The translations under genes and the position numbers were made by a program. The notes below the pieces were generated by a model. That model made no database searches. It saw only the letters and a list, made by a program, of their open reading frames with translations, and was not told the origin of the DNA. A DNA stretch of 64,000 nt from Schauerella fraxinea (GTDB lineage: Bacteria; Pseudomonadota; Gammaproteobacteria; Burkholderiales; Burkholderiaceae_B), in the NCBI GenBank assembly GCA_030849965.1, contig JAVDKL010000001.1, forward strand, positions 3,268,554 to 3,332,553, given 5' to 3'. Shown here piece after piece: positions 43,860-53,422 of the stretch (position 1 is its first letter; each line of letters starts with the position of its first letter).

Positions 43860-44318
43860 TTACTTCACGATGGTCAGGTGCGGGCGTTTGCCATCGGCAT
43901 CAGCCGCCGTGGTGTCGGGCACCACCGGAGGCTCGGCCGCCACGGCGTTGCCGTCGTCAGCCACCGCCAGACCGGCATCGTTCTCATCCTGCGCGGCAGG
44001 CTCGTAGGGCTCGACTTCGAATCCCATGCCGGCGCCCGTTTCGCGCGCGTAAATGGCGCTTACGGCGCCTACGGGCACATACACGTTCTCGGTCACGCCG
44101 CCGAAGCGCGCCTGAAACTCGATCGCATCGTTGCCGAGCACCAGGCTGTTGGTAGCCAGTGTGCCCACGTTCAAGGTGATCTGACCTTCTTGAACGTGGC
44201 CCATCGGTACCATCGTGTGGCTATCGACTTGCACCACGATATACGGCGTATAGCCGTTGTCGGTGCACCATTCGTGTAGTGCGCGGATCAAATACGGTTT
44301 GGTTGATGTCTCACCCAT
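43860..44318 (-). CDS. sspB: ClpXP adaptor SspB
   Basis: A 152-residue SspB. The N-terminal substrate-binding domain (residues 1-110) starts TKPYLIRALHEWCTDNGYTPY and has HTMVPMGHVQEGQITLNV; an acidic flexible linker follows, and the tail ends RPHLTIVK, the ClpX-binding motif. It tethers ssrA-tagged proteins to ClpXP for degradation. The gene follows sspA by 16 bp, the usual order. Confidence 0.94.
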   Translation of the reverse strand: MGETSTKPYLIRALHEWCTDNGYTPYIVVQVDSHTMVPMGHVQEGQITLNVGTLATNSLVLGNDAIEFQARFGGVTENVYVPVGAVSAIYARETGAGMGFEVEPYEPAAQDENDAGLAVADDGNAVAAEPPVVPDTTAADADGKRPHLTIVK

Positions 44319-44334
44319 CGATCTGACCTCCTGA

Positions 44335-44946
44335 TTATCGACGCATCACTTTCTCAGACGGCGTCAACGCTTCGATATAGGCCGGGCGCGAGAAAATGCG
44401 TTCGGCGTACTTTTGCAGGGGAGCGGCGTTCTTGGGCAATTCGATGCCGTAGTGATCCAGGCGCCACAACAACGGTGCAACGGCCACGTCCAGCATCGAA
44501 AACTCTTCACCCAGCATGAACTTGTTCTTCAGCAGCATCGGCGCCAACTGGGCCAAGCGGTCGCGAATGTTCTGGCGAGCGCGCTCGAGGCGCTTTTCGT
44601 CGGGCTTGCCGCTACGATCTTCGAGCGCGGAAACGTGAACGAACAGTTCCTTCTCGAAGTTGTACAGGAACAAGCGGGTGCGCGCACGCATCACCGGATC
44701 GGCCGGCATCAATTGCGGGTGCGGAAAGCGCTCGTCGATGTATTCGTTGATGATGTTGGATTCGTACAGAATCAGATCGCGCTCGACCAGGATGGGCACC
44801 TGTCCGTACGGATTCATGACCGAAATGTCTTCCGGCTTGTTGTACAGATCAATGTCGCGAATTTCGAAATCCATGCCTTTCTCGAACAACACGAAGCGGC
44901 AGCGTTGCGAAAAAGGGCACGTGGTCCCGGAATAGAGCACCATCAT
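44335..44946 (-). CDS. sspA: stringent starvation protein A
   Basis: A 203-residue GST-fold protein. The thioredoxin-like N-terminal domain begins VLYSGTTCPFSQRCRFVLFEKGMDFE and has the VPILVERDLILYESNIINEYIDE core; the C-terminal all-helical GST domain follows. SspA binds RNA polymerase and modulates transcription during starvation and acid stress; it is not an active glutathione transferase. It precedes sspB and lies about 150 bp downstream of petC. Confidence 0.94.
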   Translation of the reverse strand: MMVLYSGTTCPFSQRCRFVLFEKGMDFEIRDIDLYNKPEDISVMNPYGQVPILVERDLILYESNIINEYIDERFPHPQLMPADPVMRARTRLFLYNFEKELFVHVSALEDRSGKPDEKRLERARQNIRDRLAQLAPMLLKNKFMLGEEFSMLDVAVAPLLWRLDHYGIELPKNAAPLQKYAERIFSRPAYIEALTPSEKVMRR

Positions 44947-45097
44947 GGCGGAGATTCCTTAGTATAAAAAGCGAAAGGCCAGCGGCGGCCAATAGGCTGG
45001 GCGCTGGCCCAAGTGTCAGGGCCGATGAGGCAAAGACGTCTATCGTAACCGACCCGACCCCTAAAAAGCGAGGGCGGGGGCCACGAGAGCTATCACA

Positions 45098-45970
45098 TCA
45101 GCGGACGTGTTTCCAGTAAGAAGCGTTCAAACGCCACGCGACCAGGAAGAAAATACCCAGGAAAAGCAGCACGAACACCCCCAGCGTCTTGCGCTGCTGC
45201 TGTACCGGCTCAGCCATCCACGACATGAAATTGGTGAGGTCGGCGATCTGCTTTTCATAGGCGGTGGCCCGAGCGGGGTCCAGCGCCTTGAACTTCGATT
45301 CGGACGTCGCATGCCCGTGGTATTCGGCCAACGGCTCGCGTTTGACCGACGCGTAGCCTTGGGCGTCATACACGGTGGTGACCTTTTCCCAGCCCGGGTG
45401 GCCGGTGTCGCCTTCCTTGGCCGCAAGCGGTCGGGTCGCCACGGTGGTCAGCTCACGCGGACCCTGGTCTTCCCACATCACGTGCGGCATGCCCACATTA
45501 GGGTACACCAGGTTGTTCCATCCGGTCGACCGTCCTGCATCGCGGTAAAACGTGCGCATATAGGTGTAGACGTAATCCACGCCCGATGGGCCGGCGTTGA
45601 CCGATTTGGCGCGCGTGATGAGCGACAGATCGGGCGGCGCCACGCCCAGCCACTTCTTGGCGTCGGCCGGTTTCATCGCGATCGTCATCAGATCGCCCAC
45701 TTTTTCGCCGGTGAACAGCAGGTTTTCCTTGATCTGCGCATCGGTCAGGCCGATTTCGGCGAGCTTGTTGTAGCGCATGGCCACAGCGCTGTGGCAGTTC
45801 AGGCAGTGGTTGACGAAGAGTTTGGCGCCGTTCTGCAACGAGGCCATGTCGGTCACACGGTTGGGCGCGCGATCCAGCGGCGCACCGCCTTCAGCGGCCA
45901 GAACGGCGGAGCACGCCAGCAGCATTGCGGCGGCTCCCATCAGCTTTTTGATCATGATCATTGTCGGCAT
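45098..45970 (-). CDS. petC: cytochrome c1 of the bc1 complex
   Basis: A 290-residue cytochrome c1. A signal peptide (ending VLAAE) precedes the haem site HCLNCHS (CxxCH) and the downstream P-rich haem pocket (GVAPPDLSLI). A C-terminal membrane anchor occupies about residues 262-280 (TLGVFVLLFLGIFFLVAWRL in part). It passes electrons from the Rieske protein to soluble cytochrome c. The start may be 45970 or the in-frame ATG at 45961 (MIMIKKLM). It lies 7 bp downstream of petB. Confidence 0.94.
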   Translation of the reverse strand: MPTMIMIKKLMGAAAMLLACSAVLAAEGGAPLDRAPNRVTDMASLQNGAKLFVNHCLNCHSAVAMRYNKLAEIGLTDAQIKENLLFTGEKVGDLMTIAMKPADAKKWLGVAPPDLSLITRAKSVNAGPSGVDYVYTYMRTFYRDAGRSTGWNNLVYPNVGMPHVMWEDQGPRELTTVATRPLAAKEGDTGHPGWEKVTTVYDAQGYASVKREPLAEYHGHATSESKFKALDPARATAYEKQIADLTNFMSWMAEPVQQQRKTLGVFVLLFLGIFFLVAWRLNASYWKHVR

Positions 45971-45977
45971 CCAGGGC

Positions 45978-47363
45978 TCAGTGGGGATGGAACGTCACGC
46001 GTTCCGGCACGGGCTTGAAGGTTCCCAGGCGGCTCCATACCGGCATCACGAAGAAGAAGCCCAGGTAGATAAGCGTGCCGATCTGAGAGGTCAGGTTGTA
46101 CGCATCGCTAGGCGGTTGCGTACCCAGGAAACCCAGGATGAGAAAGTTGACGATGAAGATGCCGTAAAACGCCTTGTGCCACGTGGGCCGGTAGCGGATC
46201 GACTTGACCGGGCAATGATCGAGCCACGGCAGGAAGAAGAGAATCACTACCGCGCCGCCCATGGCGACCACGCCCCAGAACTTGGCGTCGATCAGGCGCA
46301 GCAGCACGGCCGTGCCCACGAGCAGCACGGTGAAGAAGATGCGCCACAGCGTGGGCAGCTTGCTCTTGAGGGCGACGAAGATCGCGCCCAACAGGGCTGC
46401 GCCCGCCAGCACCCACGTGAATTGATCGGTGGTGGCGCGCAGCATCGAATAGAACGGCGTGAAGTACCAGACCGGAGCGATGTGCGGCGGCGTCTTGAGC
46501 GGATCGGCCGGCAGGAAGTTGTTGTACTCGAGGAAATAGCCGCCCATCTCGGGGCCGAAGAACACGATGGCCGCGAAGATCAGCAGGAACCCCGCCACGC
46601 CCATGATGTCGTGCACGGTGTAGAACGGATGGAACGGAATGCCGTCCAGGGGGCGGCCGAACCGGTCCTTGTGCTTCTTGATGTCGACGCCGTCCGGGTT
46701 GTTCGATCCCACTTCATGCAAGGCCACCAGGTGAGCAGCCACCAGGCCGACCAGCACCAGCGGAATGGCGATGACGTGGAACGCAAAGAAGCGGTTGAGC
46801 GTGGCGTCGGACACCACGTAATCGCCGCGAATCCAGATCGACAGCTCGGGACCGATGAACGGAATGGCGGAGAACAGGTTGACGATCACCTGGGCGCCCC
46901 AATACGACATCTGACCCCAGGGCAGCAGGTAGCCAAAGAAGGCCTCGCCCATCAGACAGAGGAAGATCGCGACGCCGAAGATCCAGACCAGTTCGCGTGG
47001 CTTGCGGTACGAGCCGTAGAACAGCCCGCGCAGCATGTGCATGTACACGACGACGAAGAACATCGACGCGCCTGTGGAGTGCATGTAGCGGACCAGCCAG
47101 CCCCATGGCACTTCGCGCATGATGTACTCGACCGACTGGAACGCGCGCTCGGCGTCGGGCTTGTAGTGCATGACCAGGAAAATCCCGGTCACGATCTGGA
47201 GCACGAGCACGAGTAGTGCGAGCGATCCGAAGAAATACCAAAAATTGAAATTCTTTGGGGCGTAATACTCGGACAGATGCGCTTTGTAGGTGGATGTCAC
47301 CGGAAAGCGCCGGTCCAGCCAACCCATCAGCCCTGTCGTCTCGACGGTTTTCTCGCCAGCCAT
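45978..47363 (-). CDS. petB: cytochrome b of the bc1 complex
   Basis: A 461-residue polytopic cytochrome b. The haem-ligand histidine pairs lie in MHSTGASMFFVVVYMHMLRG and in FAFHVIAIPLVLVGLVAAH, with the Qo-site PDGVDI region and a PPHIAPVWYF loop (the PEWY position, here PVWY). Eight spans are predicted, the last near ILGFLGTQPPSD. It is the quinol-oxidising core of the respiratory chain. AGGAG precedes the ATG. Gene order petA-petB-petC. Confidence 0.95.
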   Translation of the reverse strand: MAGEKTVETTGLMGWLDRRFPVTSTYKAHLSEYYAPKNFNFWYFFGSLALLVLVLQIVTGIFLVMHYKPDAERAFQSVEYIMREVPWGWLVRYMHSTGASMFFVVVYMHMLRGLFYGSYRKPRELVWIFGVAIFLCLMGEAFFGYLLPWGQMSYWGAQVIVNLFSAIPFIGPELSIWIRGDYVVSDATLNRFFAFHVIAIPLVLVGLVAAHLVALHEVGSNNPDGVDIKKHKDRFGRPLDGIPFHPFYTVHDIMGVAGFLLIFAAIVFFGPEMGGYFLEYNNFLPADPLKTPPHIAPVWYFTPFYSMLRATTDQFTWVLAGAALLGAIFVALKSKLPTLWRIFFTVLLVGTAVLLRLIDAKFWGVVAMGGAVVILFFLPWLDHCPVKSIRYRPTWHKAFYGIFIVNFLILGFLGTQPPSDAYNLTSQIGTLIYLGFFFVMPVWSRLGTFKPVPERVTFHPH

Positions 47364-47428
47364 GAAACGGCTCCTCTTATTCTCGGCGTAAAGCTCTTAG
47401 TCTCGTATGGAGTCTGCGCGGATCCGCG

Positions 47429-48064
47429 TCAGGCCTTGTTGTCCTCATCGACGCCCACAATGATGCGGGTGTCGCTGAGATACTCGTATGGCGGAACTTC
47501 AAGGTTGTCGGGCGCGGGTTTGTTTGCGTACACGCGCCCTGCGAGATCGAACGTGGAGCCGTGGCAGGGGCAGACGAAGCCGCCGGTGCCGCCGGGGAGG
47601 GCCGGGCTGCCGCCGAGATCGGCGGTGGGCGAACAGCCCAGATGAGTACAGATGCCGACGCAGACGAACAGGTCGGACTTGCGCGAGCGGTATTCGTTTT
47701 TGGCGTATTCGGGGGTGTAGCCGGGCCGGTTCGATTGGGGATCGGCCATCAACGCGTCGCCCTTCTTGATACCGGCCAGTTGCTCTTCGGTGCGGCGCAG
47801 AATCCACACCGGCTTGCCACGCCATTCGACGGTGCGCATCTGCCCGGGGGCAATATCGCCGACGTCGACTTCGACCGGCGCGCCTGCCGCGCGGGCTTTG
47901 GCGGACGGGGCAAAGGTGCTGACGAAGGGCACGACTGTTGCTACCCCGGCAACACCGCCGATCGCACAGGTCGTGGTCAGCCAGAAGCGTCGAGAGGGAT
48001 CGGGCGGCAGGTTAAGGGCAACCGCTCCGTCGTCATCGTGCACCAGAGTATCTTGTCTCATCAT
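47429..48064 (-). CDS. petA: Rieske iron-sulfur subunit of the bc1 complex
   Basis: A 211-residue Rieske protein. An N-terminal twin-arginine-like region (SRRFWLTT) and anchor ([16 protein letters not shown]) lead to the soluble domain, whose [2Fe-2S] ligands are in CTHLGCSPT and CPCHGSTFD. It moves electrons from quinol to cytochrome c1. The SRRFW signal indicates export by the Tat system, whose genes tatABC are about 4 kb away. It is first of the petABC operon and divergent from mscL. Confidence 0.94.
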   Translation of the reverse strand: MMRQDTLVHDDDGAVALNLPPDPSRRFWLTTTCAIGGVAGVATVVPFVSTFAPSAKARAAGAPVEVDVGDIAPGQMRTVEWRGKPVWILRRTEEQLAGIKKGDALMADPQSNRPGYTPEYAKNEYRSRKSDLFVCVGICTHLGCSPTADLGGSPALPGGTGGFVCPCHGSTFDLAGRVYANKPAPDNLEVPPYEYLSDTRIIVGVDEDNKA

Positions 48065-48201
48065 CCTCTTTCCTTTGCGATGCGGCCAAGATGCTAGGTG
48101 CTCCGGCGTACTGCATCCGTTTTGCTGGGATTTTTAACTACTCTACAACCGCGTATTATAGCTTGAGCCCGCCGTGGGCAACGTCATACACAGGAGCACT
48201 T

Positions 48202-48705
48202 ATGGCCTTCGTTAAGGAATTCCGCGACTTTGCCGTCAAAGGCAATGTGATCGATCTCGCCGTCGGTGTCATCATCGGCGCTGCGTTTGGGCAGATCGTG
48301 AACTCATTGGTCAAAGACGTTGTGATGCCGGTCGTCAACTTCCTGATCGGTGGGGCGGTCGATTTCTCGAACAAGTTCATTGTGCTGCGAATGCCTGAGG
48401 GATACGCCGGCGCCATGACGTACGACGATCTCACCAAGGCCGGCGCGGTGCTGTTCGCCTGGGGTAATTTCGTCACGATCCTCATCAACTTCGTGTTGTT
48501 GGCCTTCATCATCTTCTGGATGGTCAAGCTTGTGAATTCGGCTCGCCGCAAGTCGGAAGTCGAAGCTGCGCCCAAGGCGCCGGCCGAAGATGTGGTACTG
48601 CTGCGCGAAATCCGCGATTCGTTGCAAGACCGCAATACGGTGGTGGCAGTGCCGGCAACGGGTACGCCTGCAGCCCCGGTTGCCGGTCGTCCGCTGACCC
48701 CGTAA
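48202..48705 (+). CDS. mscL: large-conductance mechanosensitive channel
   Basis: A 167-residue MscL. TM1 ([20 protein letters not shown], residues 13-32) holds the pore-lining Gly/Ala pattern; TM2 is around residues 88-110 ([19 protein letters not shown]). The C-terminal cytoplasmic helix (LREIRDSL) is followed by a Pro/Ala-rich tail longer than in E. coli MscL (136 residues). It opens under osmotic downshock to release solutes. CAGGAG lies 5 bp before the ATG. An 8-bp inverted repeat (48725-48752) follows the gene without a T-run. Confidence 0.95.
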   Translation: MAFVKEFRDFAVKGNVIDLAVGVIIGAAFGQIVNSLVKDVVMPVVNFLIGGAVDFSNKFIVLRMPEGYAGAMTYDDLTKAGAVLFAWGNFVTILINFVLLAFIIFWMVKLVNSARRKSEVEAAPKAPAEDVVLLREIRDSLQDRNTVVAVPATGTPAAPVAGRPLTP

Positions 48706-48930
48706 TCGGGTAGGAATCAAACCTGCCACTGTTGCCTGTGCGCCACAGTGGCGGGCGGTTAGGGGGCTTTCGGTCGAGCCCAAGTGCTTTTTTCGATTGA
48801 AACCGCGTTGGGATGTGCGCTTCGGCGTGCTTCGCCGGTCGAGCAATAACGCAGATCAGGTCGATCATCAATGTGAGTCATGTCGAGCATTCATGCAGGT
48901 CCAGTAGCCCTGAGGTGGATGCAATGATGA

Positions 48931-49707
48931 TCAGACCGGATTGTCGACATCGATAAAGATGACTTCAACGCCGAATTGCGCCGCGACGGCGTCACCCAGT
49001 GCCTGGGCGCCGTAGCGCTCCGTGGCGTGATGTCCGGCACCAATGAAGCCGGTGCCGGTTTCGCGCGCGAGATGGGTCGTTTGCTCGGACGCTTCGCCGG
49101 TGAGGTAGACGGTAGCGCCTGCATCGAGGGCGTCGGCCATCATGTTTTGCGCGCCGCCCGTGCACCATGCGATACGGCCAAGCGGCAGGTTGGGGTCGCC
49201 TATCACCAGGGGGGTGCGGGCGAGACGTTGGGCCACGCGATGTTGCAAGTCGGCCAGCGTGTTCAGGCCGGGCGCGGTGCCCTGCCAGATCAGATTATCG
49301 GGACCACATAAAAGCGGGTTACCCGCATCGTCGCGCAGCGGCTCCAAGCCCAGTATGCGCGCCAGTTGAGCGTTGTTGCCCAGCGTGGGGTGGGCATCGA
49401 GGGGAAGATGATAGGCGAACAGATTCAGATCATGCGCCAAAGTCAGCGCCAGCCGGGTGCGGCGGGGGCCGCGCACGCGGGGATCTTCGTTTTTCCAGAA
49501 CCACCCGTGGTGCACGAGCACCGCGTCGGCGTCGTGCGCGATCGCTTCACGCAACAGCGCTTCGCTTGCGGTCACGCCCGTCACGATGCGGCGGATCGTG
49601 GGCTTGCCTTCGACTTGCAAGCCGTTGGGACAGTAGTCCTTGAAACGCGTGCTGGCCAGCGTGGCATCGAGCCAGCGTGCGAGGTCTTGTGCGGTAACGT
49701 CTTTCAT
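48931..49707 (-). CDS. Nif3-like dinuclear metal-centre protein
   Basis: A 258-residue Nif3/GTP cyclohydrolase I type 2 family protein. Metal ligands are expected in [10 protein letters not shown] (His pair), in [14 protein letters not shown] (Asp and His) and in [13 protein letters not shown] near the end, all canonical. The family forms toroidal hexamers with two metals per subunit; its true activity is unsettled. It is divergent from the DegS-like protease with only 20 bp between the starts. Confidence 0.92.
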   Translation of the reverse strand: MKDVTAQDLARWLDATLASTRFKDYCPNGLQVEGKPTIRRIVTGVTASEALLREAIAHDADAVLVHHGWFWKNEDPRVRGPRRTRLALTLAHDLNLFAYHLPLDAHPTLGNNAQLARILGLEPLRDDAGNPLLCGPDNLIWQGTAPGLNTLADLQHRVAQRLARTPLVIGDPNLPLGRIAWCTGGAQNMMADALDAGATVYLTGEASEQTTHLARETGTGFIGAGHHATERYGAQALGDAVAAQFGVEVIFIDVDNPV

Positions 49708-49727
49708 CTTCCTGCCTGGTTAAAAAC

Positions 49728-50888
49728 ATGCGCCGCTACTGGCTGATCTTCGCGCAAGCGGTCACCGTGTGTCTTGCCATTCTATTCGTGGTCTCGACCC
49801 TGCGGCCGCAGTGGGTCGGCCCACAAGTGGTCGCGCTTCCGGAAACGGGCGTGGCGCCGGCGCCGATCGCGATACCCGGGGGGGCGGTCAATGTCACGTC
49901 CTATGCGAGCGCGGTGGCGCTGGCGGCGCCCTCGGTCGTCAACGTCTACACCACTAAAACGGTCAATCTACCCAGCACACCGCTGCCCGGCGATCCGATA
50001 CTGCGACAGTATCTGGGGCAGATGCCGGACGCGCCGCGCCACCATTCGTCGACCAGCCTGGGATCGGGCGTGATCATCAATGCCGAAGGCTACGTGCTCA
50101 CCAACTATCACGTGGTCGAGGCGGCCGATTCGATCGAGGTGGCGCTGGCTGATGGCCGCGCTTTGACCGCCAAGGTGGTGGGGGCTGACCCCGAAACCGA
50201 TCTGGCAGTATTGAAGCTTCCCGAAACCGACGCACCGTTGCCCCTGGCCACGCTGGCGCGCAATCGAGAGTCGCGTGTGGGCGATGTGGTGCTGGCCATC
50301 GGTAACCCCTTCGGCGTGGGTCAGACTACGACGCAAGGCATTATCTCGGCGCTCGGACGCAACCGGCTGGGCATCAACACGTACGAGAATTTCATTCAGA
50401 CCGATGCCGCCATCAACCCGGGCAATTCGGGCGGGGCACTTGTCGACACACAGGGCCGCGTGATCGGCATCAACACGGCCATCTACTCGCCTTCGGGGGG
50501 ATCCCTGGGCATCGGCTTTGCCATTCCCATCGACGCCGCGCACAGCATCATGGAAGAGATCGTGGCCAACGGTTCGGTCAAACGCGGTTGGCTGGGCGTG
50601 GAGCCGCAAGACATCACCGCCGAGCTGATGCGCTCGTTCAAATTGGCGGATCGCCAGGGCGTGATCATCGCGGGCGTCATACGTGAAGGTCCGGCTGGCC
50701 GGGCGGGTGTGCGGGTGGGCGATATCGTGATCGCGATCGAGAGCACGCGGGTGCGCGACACCACTTCGATGTTGTCGATGATTGCGGCATTGCCGCCGGG
50801 CTATACGGCCGAGCTGGCCGTGATTCGCGCCGGCAAGGAACGCACGATTCGCGTGAAGGTCGGCACGCGCCCCACGCGTCCCAATTGA
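49728..50888 (+). CDS. membrane-anchored DegS/HtrA-like serine protease
   Basis: A 386-residue trypsin-like protease. An uncleaved-looking N-terminal anchor (residues 6-24) places it in the periplasm. The triad is His128 (LTNYHVVE), Asp158 (ETDLAVLK) and Ser234 (NPGNSGGAL). A single PDZ domain (about 285-380) follows. One anchor and one PDZ resemble DegS rather than DegP, which has two PDZ domains and a cleaved signal. DegS-type proteases start the sigma-E stress cascade; whether this one does is inference. It lies beside Nif3 and, further off, petABC. Confidence 0.9.
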   Translation: MRRYWLIFAQAVTVCLAILFVVSTLRPQWVGPQVVALPETGVAPAPIAIPGGAVNVTSYASAVALAAPSVVNVYTTKTVNLPSTPLPGDPILRQYLGQMPDAPRHHSSTSLGSGVIINAEGYVLTNYHVVEAADSIEVALADGRALTAKVVGADPETDLAVLKLPETDAPLPLATLARNRESRVGDVVLAIGNPFGVGQTTTQGIISALGRNRLGINTYENFIQTDAAINPGNSGGALVDTQGRVIGINTAIYSPSGGSLGIGFAIPIDAAHSIMEEIVANGSVKRGWLGVEPQDITAELMRSFKLADRQGVIIAGVIREGPAGRAGVRVGDIVIAIESTRVRDTTSMLSMIAALPPGYTAELAVIRAGKERTIRVKVGTRPTRPN

Positions 50889-50974
50889 TGGCGTATCGTC
50901 GGCCTTGAATGCATTGAGGTGAGGCGAGCGGATGTGCGCGATCCACGCGTGAATGCCACAGGTACTGTCGCCCC

Positions 50975-51448
50975 CTACAACGACGATGACGACGTGGAAC
51001 GCGCGTCGTACGCACCGCCTTTGGCGATCGATCGTACGAGGGTCAGCAATGCGCTGCGCTCGGCCGGCGTCAGCATGCGCACCAATCGATCGATCTCCGC
51101 ACGCTCGCGATCGAGCCGGGTAATGGGCAATGCGGCAGCCGATGGCGCGGTTGGATAGGCGCTATCCGCGCATCCGGTACCGCTGCAAGCGTCGTTCAAC
51201 ATCACGCTGGTGCGCGAGGGTTGCGGCATGGGATTGGCAAACTCGATCCCGTCACTGAGCCACACCGCCGTCGTATCCAGCGCGCGGGCCAAGGCGAGCA
51301 GCGTACTGCGCTTGGGACTGTAGCCGTCGCCAAGCGTGAGAATCCGATGAATGCAGGACTGCGACACTCCGGACATTCGGGAGAGTTCCTGCTGGCTGGT
51401 GATGCCGCGCCAACGCATCCGGGCGCTCAAGCGAGTTGCTAACGTCAT
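50975..51448 (-). CDS. XRE-family helix-turn-helix regulator
   Basis: A 157-residue regulator with an N-terminal HTH (residues about 17-65: SQQELSRMSGVSQSCIHRIL, then YSPKRSTLLALARALDTT), matching the lambda-repressor fold. A Ser/Pro/Ala-rich linker and a short helical tail (LDRERAEIDRLVRML...LLTLVRSIA, about 110-143) follow, perhaps for dimerisation. There is no LexA-like protease domain. Its target is unknown. It lies, convergent to the protease, just after the tat operon terminator, and could control that locus or be a recent arrival. Confidence 0.82.
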   Translation of the reverse strand: MTLATRLSARMRWRGITSQQELSRMSGVSQSCIHRILTLGDGYSPKRSTLLALARALDTTAVWLSDGIEFANPMPQPSRTSVMLNDACSGTGCADSAYPTAPSAAALPITRLDRERAEIDRLVRMLTPAERSALLTLVRSIAKGGAYDARSTSSSSL

Positions 51449-51518
51449 ATGGCAATGTAGGATTACATCGCCCGTGCGCTCAAGGGTGAATCAGTCCCGG
51501 ATATGTCTGGAATGCAAA

Positions 51519-51538
51519 ACGCCGCCCGAAGGCGGCGT
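51519..51538 (-). terminator. terminator of the his-tat gene series
   Basis: On the minus strand ACGCCGCC pairs with GGCGGCGT around a TTCG tetraloop and runs into TTTTG. It is about 115 bp after the tatC stop and before the XRE gene. The rest of 51449-51653 shows nothing else. Confidence 0.88.
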
Positions 51539-51653
51539 GTGCCTGGGTGGCAATGTGATCCCGGTTGATGCGGCAGGTTGCCGCGGCCGCGTTGCGACAA
51601 TAGCGTTGCGCCGTTGGCGTTGCGCCAGGGCTGCAGTCGCGGCCATGATGGCC

Positions 51654-52439
51654 CTAATCGCGTTTGGCGATCTCCGCGGCATCCGCATCGCTGCGACTGC
51701 GGGGTTTGATCATTCGTCCAAAGATCAGGCCTACCTCAAACAGCAGGCACAACGGCACGGCCAGCATGAACTGGCTCACCACGTCCGGAGGCGTGACGAC
51801 CGCTGCGATCACGAACGCGCCCACGATCACGTAGCCACGCGAAGCGGCCAGCTTTTCGACGGTGACCAGCCCGGTTCGCACCAGCAACACGACGACGACC
51901 GGCACCTCGAACGTGATGCCGAAGGCGAGGAACATTGTCATCACGAAGCTCAGGTAGGCCTCGATATCCGGCGCCGGCGTAATCGACTGCGGCGCGAAGC
52001 TGGCGATGAAATGAAACACTGTCTTGAAGACGAAGAAATAGCAAAACGCCATGCCCGCGATAAACAGCAGCGTGCTCGATACGATCAACGGCATCGCAAG
52101 TTGCTTCTCGTGCTTGTACAGTCCGGGCGCAACGAACGCCCAAGCCTGATACAGCACGATCGGCAGCGCCACGATGAATGCCGCCATCATCGTGACCTTG
52201 ACCGGCACCATGAACGGTGTGATCACGCCGGTGGCGATCATGCGGGTGCCTTGCGGCAACGAAGCCAGCATGGGCTGCGCCAGCACGTCATAGATCACCG
52301 ATGCGCCAGGATAGATGAACAGCACGATGAACACCGCCACGACGCTGCCCACGGCCCACATGAGGCGCAGACGCAACTCGATCAGGTGCGACATGAAGCT
52401 GTCTTGCTGGCCTTCTTCAGGCGTGTCTTGCGCGCTCAC
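51654..52439 (-). CDS. tatC: twin-arginine translocase subunit TatC
   Basis: A 261-residue TatC with six membrane spans. Hallmarks are HLIELRLRLMWAVGS at the N-terminus, FVAPGLYKHEK and the later FGITFEVPVVVVLL. It is the signal-peptide receptor of the Tat system, which exports folded proteins such as the Rieske protein nearby. The start is a GTG at 52439, and its GTGA overlaps the tatB stop by 4 bp. Confidence 0.94.
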   Translation of the reverse strand: MSAQDTPEEGQQDSFMSHLIELRLRLMWAVGSVVAVFIVLFIYPGASVIYDVLAQPMLASLPQGTRMIATGVITPFMVPVKVTMMAAFIVALPIVLYQAWAFVAPGLYKHEKQLAMPLIVSSTLLFIAGMAFCYFFVFKTVFHFIASFAPQSITPAPDIEAYLSFVMTMFLAFGITFEVPVVVVLLVRTGLVTVEKLAASRGYVIVGAFVIAAVVTPPDVVSQFMLAVPLCLLFEVGLIFGRMIKPRSRSDADAAEIAKRD

Positions 52440-53353
52440 GAGGCAGCTCCGCTCGAGGGGGGCGTTTTCGCGTCGGCGACGGCTGCAGCAGAGGCAGGTT
52501 TGAGTTCGGTGGCGGGCGCCGTCGCCACGGATGGGGCAGGGCTGCCCGTTTGTCCAGGAGGGGTCGACGCGGTGTCGTGGGCGGGTGCTTCGATCGGCGG
52601 CATGGCGGCAATGGGCGACACGCTGGTCGCAACTGGCGCCGCCGCAGGCTTGGCGGGTGCGGGCGCTACCGCGTGAGCCGTCGGGGAGGGGGCGGGTGCG
52701 GGCGTATTTGCCCCAGTCGTGGACGGGGTGGTCACCGGGGCGGACCCGGGCGACACGGATTCCGCTGCAGGTGCGGCAACCGGCGTCTTGACCGGTTCGA
52801 TGCCGTACGCCGCGGGTACGACAGGCTCACTGCCATCATGCGCACTGGGCATGGCGGCCGTCGGGCTGATCGCCGCAGGCGCATGCGCAACGTCGGAATC
52901 GGCAGTCACTGCAGTTCCGGCAGGCGCGTCGGTCAACGGCAGCGTGGTCGACGGCACGAGCGGATCGGGGGTAGCAACAGAGGGTGAGGTCGCGTCGTTC
53001 GACAACGCGTTGGGCGTGGCGGCGCCATCGCCCTTCACGGCCGAGGCGGCGTCGCGCGCAGTGGCGTCGAGCTCGCTGCGTAGATCGGTACCGGACTTGC
53101 GGATGGTCGCTTCCGTATCGCGCAACGAGGTATTGACCGTTTGCGCGGCGTCCTCCATCTCGGTTTTGAACTTGCGCAGCTCGTCGAGCTCGATCTCGCG
53201 CTTGATATCGCCTTTGACGTCGCTGACGTAACGCTGGGCACGCCCAAGCAAATGGCCCACGGTGCGGGCGACCTTGGGCAAACGTTCCGGACCGATGACG
53301 ATCAGCGCAATCACGCCGATCACCATCAGTTCGGTGAAACTGACATCAAACAT
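52436..53353 (-). CDS. tatB: Sec-independent translocase subunit TatB with a long Pro/Ala-rich tail
   Basis: A 305-residue TatB. The conserved part is the N-terminal membrane helix and amphipathic helix (MFDVSFTELMVIGVIALIVI, then GPERLPKVARTVGHLLGRAQ). From about residue 110 the sequence is a Pro/Ala/Thr/Ser-rich low-complexity tail up to the end. TatB is usually 130-180 residues, so the tail roughly doubles it. The ATG at 53353 starts the family helix. It sits between tatA (69 bp upstream) and tatC (4-bp overlap). Confidence 0.92.
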   Translation of the reverse strand: MFDVSFTELMVIGVIALIVIGPERLPKVARTVGHLLGRAQRYVSDVKGDIKREIELDELRKFKTEMEDAAQTVNTSLRDTEATIRKSGTDLRSELDATARDAASAVKGDGAATPNALSNDATSPSVATPDPLVPSTTLPLTDAPAGTAVTADSDVAHAPAAISPTAAMPSAHDGSEPVVPAAYGIEPVKTPVAAPAAESVSPGSAPVTTPSTTGANTPAPAPSPTAHAVAPAPAKPAAAPVATSVSPIAAMPPIEAPAHDTASTPPGQTGSPAPSVATAPATELKPASAAAVADAKTPPSSGAAS

Positions 53354-53422
53354 GCGACGGCCGTATGAAAAGGGAGGGAAACGATCAACGGGCGCCGCCA
53401 TGCAGGCGCGCGCCCCTCAAAC

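Noticed and set aside
45777-47216. A 479-residue plus-strand open frame opposite petB
   Set aside because: Antisense shadow of cytochrome b; charged and repetitive, with no recognisable fold.
48725-48752. The 8-bp inverted repeat after mscL as a terminator
   Set aside because: 12-nt loop and no T-run on either strand; too weak to call.
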